Assembly (NCBI RefSeq): GCF_015645465.1
Contig: NZ_JADOEL010000007.1
Location: 62,001-126,000 of the forward strand
Reading direction: 5' to 3'
Source of the DNA: Herminiimonas contaminans
GTDB lineage: Bacteria; Pseudomonadota; Gammaproteobacteria; Burkholderiales; Burkholderiaceae_D
DNA length: 64,000 bases
The notes below the pieces were generated by a model, which was given only the letters and a program-made list of their open reading frames with translations, did no database searches and was not told the DNA's origin. Positions within the stretch are counted from its first letter, which is position 1; each line of letters begins with the position of its first letter. Below are positions 62,995-64,000 of this stretch, one piece after another. The position numbers and the translations under genes were made by a program.

Positions 62995-64000
62995 CTATTT
63001 GGTCGCAGCGGTCGCGCCCACTGGCGGCGTCGCTACTTTTTGTTCTTTAGTGCTGTCTGCGGTTGCAGGCGTATCCACGACGACTTTCACCAGATCGCCA
63101 TCGTTCAGGAAGCCTGCGCCATTAGCCACCAGCACTGCATCCGTCGGCACACCGGAGATGATCTCGATGCGATCCGCCAAACGACGTCCCGGCTGCACCT
63201 TGATCTGCGTCACACGGTTATCCGGATTCATGCGAAACACATAGCTGAAGCCGTCGCGTATCACGATGGTCTGCTGCGGTACCGTCACCGCGGTCGAGTT
63301 GCCCAGATCAAACTGACCTGTCGCAAACATACCGGCACGTACCGGCGCCACATCCGCTGCGGTTGGCGCGAGATCGACATACACTAGCGCCGCGCGATTC
63401 TGTGCATCCACGGTCGGCGCAATCATGCGCACCTTGCCTTTGACTTGTGTGCCGTTGGCAGCGGTAATCAGAGCGACTGTGCCGGTTTTAATACGGCCAA
63501 GCTCAGCCGACGTCACTTCTGCACGCCACTCCAGGCGTCCTTGTCGTATCAGGCGGAACAATTCGGTACCGGCGCTGACGACGGCACCCACCGTCGCGCT
63601 GCGTGCAGAAATCACACCATCATCCGATGCCACAACCTGGGTCTGCGACAAGCGGACTTCCTGCACTGCCAGCAATGCTTTCGCTGCTTCAGCCTTGGCC
63701 TTGGCGGTTTGCTCGGTGGTCAGGTATTGGTTGATCTGTTGCGTGCTCAACGCACCAGTGGTTTCCAGTGTGCGTGCACGCTCTGCATTGTTCTTCGCAT
63801 CAGCCGCATTTGCTTCGGCTTCCATCAGGCTGGCACGTGCTTGCGCCAACTCGGCGTTCACTGATGCAACCGAGAAGGTCGCCAGTACCTGACCGCGCTT
63901 CACGACGTCACCGACGTTGACCCGCACATCGGTCAGCTTCAGGCCGTTCGACTCACTGCCTATGATGGCTTCCTGCCACGCCGTCACGGTGCCGTTCGCC
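62995..64000 (-). CDS. RND efflux periplasmic adaptor protein, C-terminal part (runs off right edge)
   Basis: The frame is open to the right edge, and the visible part starts inside the lipoyl-like segment ANGTVTAWQEAIIGSES. Then come the coiled-coil hairpin (repeated A/E/N-rich helices around LAQARASLMEAEANAADAKNNAERARTLE and a second helix), the second lipoyl half (VASDDGVISARSATVGAVVSAGTELF) and the beta-barrel and membrane-proximal domains. The signal or lipid anchor is outside the window. Its stop lies 8 bp before the permease start. An in-frame GTG at 63987 is not the start. Confidence 0.9.
   Translation of the reverse strand, partial: ANGTVTAWQEAIIGSESNGLKLTDVRVNVGDVVKRGQVLATFSVASVNAELAQARASLMEAEANAADAKNNAERARTLETTGALSTQQINQYLTTEQTAKAKAEAAKALLAVQEVRLSQTQVVASDDGVISARSATVGAVVSAGTELFRLIRQGRLEWRAEVTSAELGRIKTGTVALITAANGTQVKGKVRMIAPTVDAQNRAALVYVDLAPTAADVAPVRAGMFATGQFDLGNSTAVTVPQQTIVIRDGFSYVFRMNPDNRVTQIKVQPGRRLADRIEIISGVPTDAVLVANGAGFLNDGDLVKVVVDTPATADSTKEQKVATPPVGATAATK

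Overview
The window is a stretch of chromosome at roughly 54-55 % GC. Its gene content looks like a betaproteobacterium of the Burkholderiales, most probably Oxalobacteraceae close to Herminiimonas/Janthinobacterium: argS followed by an FtsN-like SPOR gene, tripartite tricarboxylate (TctABC) transport genes, many Liv-type ABC genes, two Tar/Tsr-like chemoreceptors and several small Burkholderiales-only families. The taxonomic call is inferred from this content, not from a search. I see no rRNA, tRNA, CRISPR, prophage or complete IS element.

Layout. 1-2.5 kb: start of an FtsN-like gene, argS and a gamma-glutamylcyclotransferase-like gene, all on the minus strand. 2.6-12.6 kb: one long minus-strand operon that begins with a TctC/TctB/TctA transporter, continues with the complete biotin-independent malonate decarboxylase set (mdcA-C-D-E-G-B-H) and ends with a GntR/FCD regulator. 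13-17.8 kb: a divergent plus-strand branched-chain-amino-acid-type ABC importer (SBP-livH-M-G-F). 17.8-22 kb: MFS permease, iron-dependent alcohol dehydrogenase and alpha/beta hydrolase on the minus strand, with a second FCD regulator, a paralogue of the first, on the plus strand. 22-34.4 kb: fatty acid hydroxylase, TerC, SulP, DUF3717, a radical SAM/B12 protein, an M15 peptidase, CorA, a chemoreceptor, an FAD oxidoreductase and CheW. 34.5-37.4 kb: a second chemoreceptor, a bacterial SET-domain methyltransferase and a guanidinium exporter behind a guanidine-II riboswitch. 37.7-38.1 kb: two near-identical tandem small-RNA genes. 38.1-44.4 kb: tag, a flavoprotein, an AI-2E family protein, CreA and small enzymes. 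44.7-49.6 kb: a copper-acquisition operon headed by a CruR-type (DUF2946) regulatory ORF, then a small membrane protein, a PCuAC chaperone, a TonB-dependent receptor and a PepSY membrane protein. 49.8-53.2 kb: an orphan ParA, small unknown proteins and a PQQ-type sugar dehydrogenase. 53.3-57 kb: a PmrAB-like two-component system with a phosphoethanolamine transferase. 57-64 kb: an acyltransferase, a small unknown gene, and an RND efflux operon carrying a PIG-L deacetylase and a 76-residue protein; its adaptor gene runs off the right end.

The most notable non-coding features are the tandem sRNA pair, each member with two CUCCUC anti-Shine-Dalgarno motifs; the guanidine-II riboswitch; and two related palindromic elements (272 bp and 55 bp). 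The outer arms of those elements differ between copies but stay perfectly self-complementary within each copy. The most notable regulatory gene is the CruR homologue, which has both the CXXC and the C-terminal RAPP motif.
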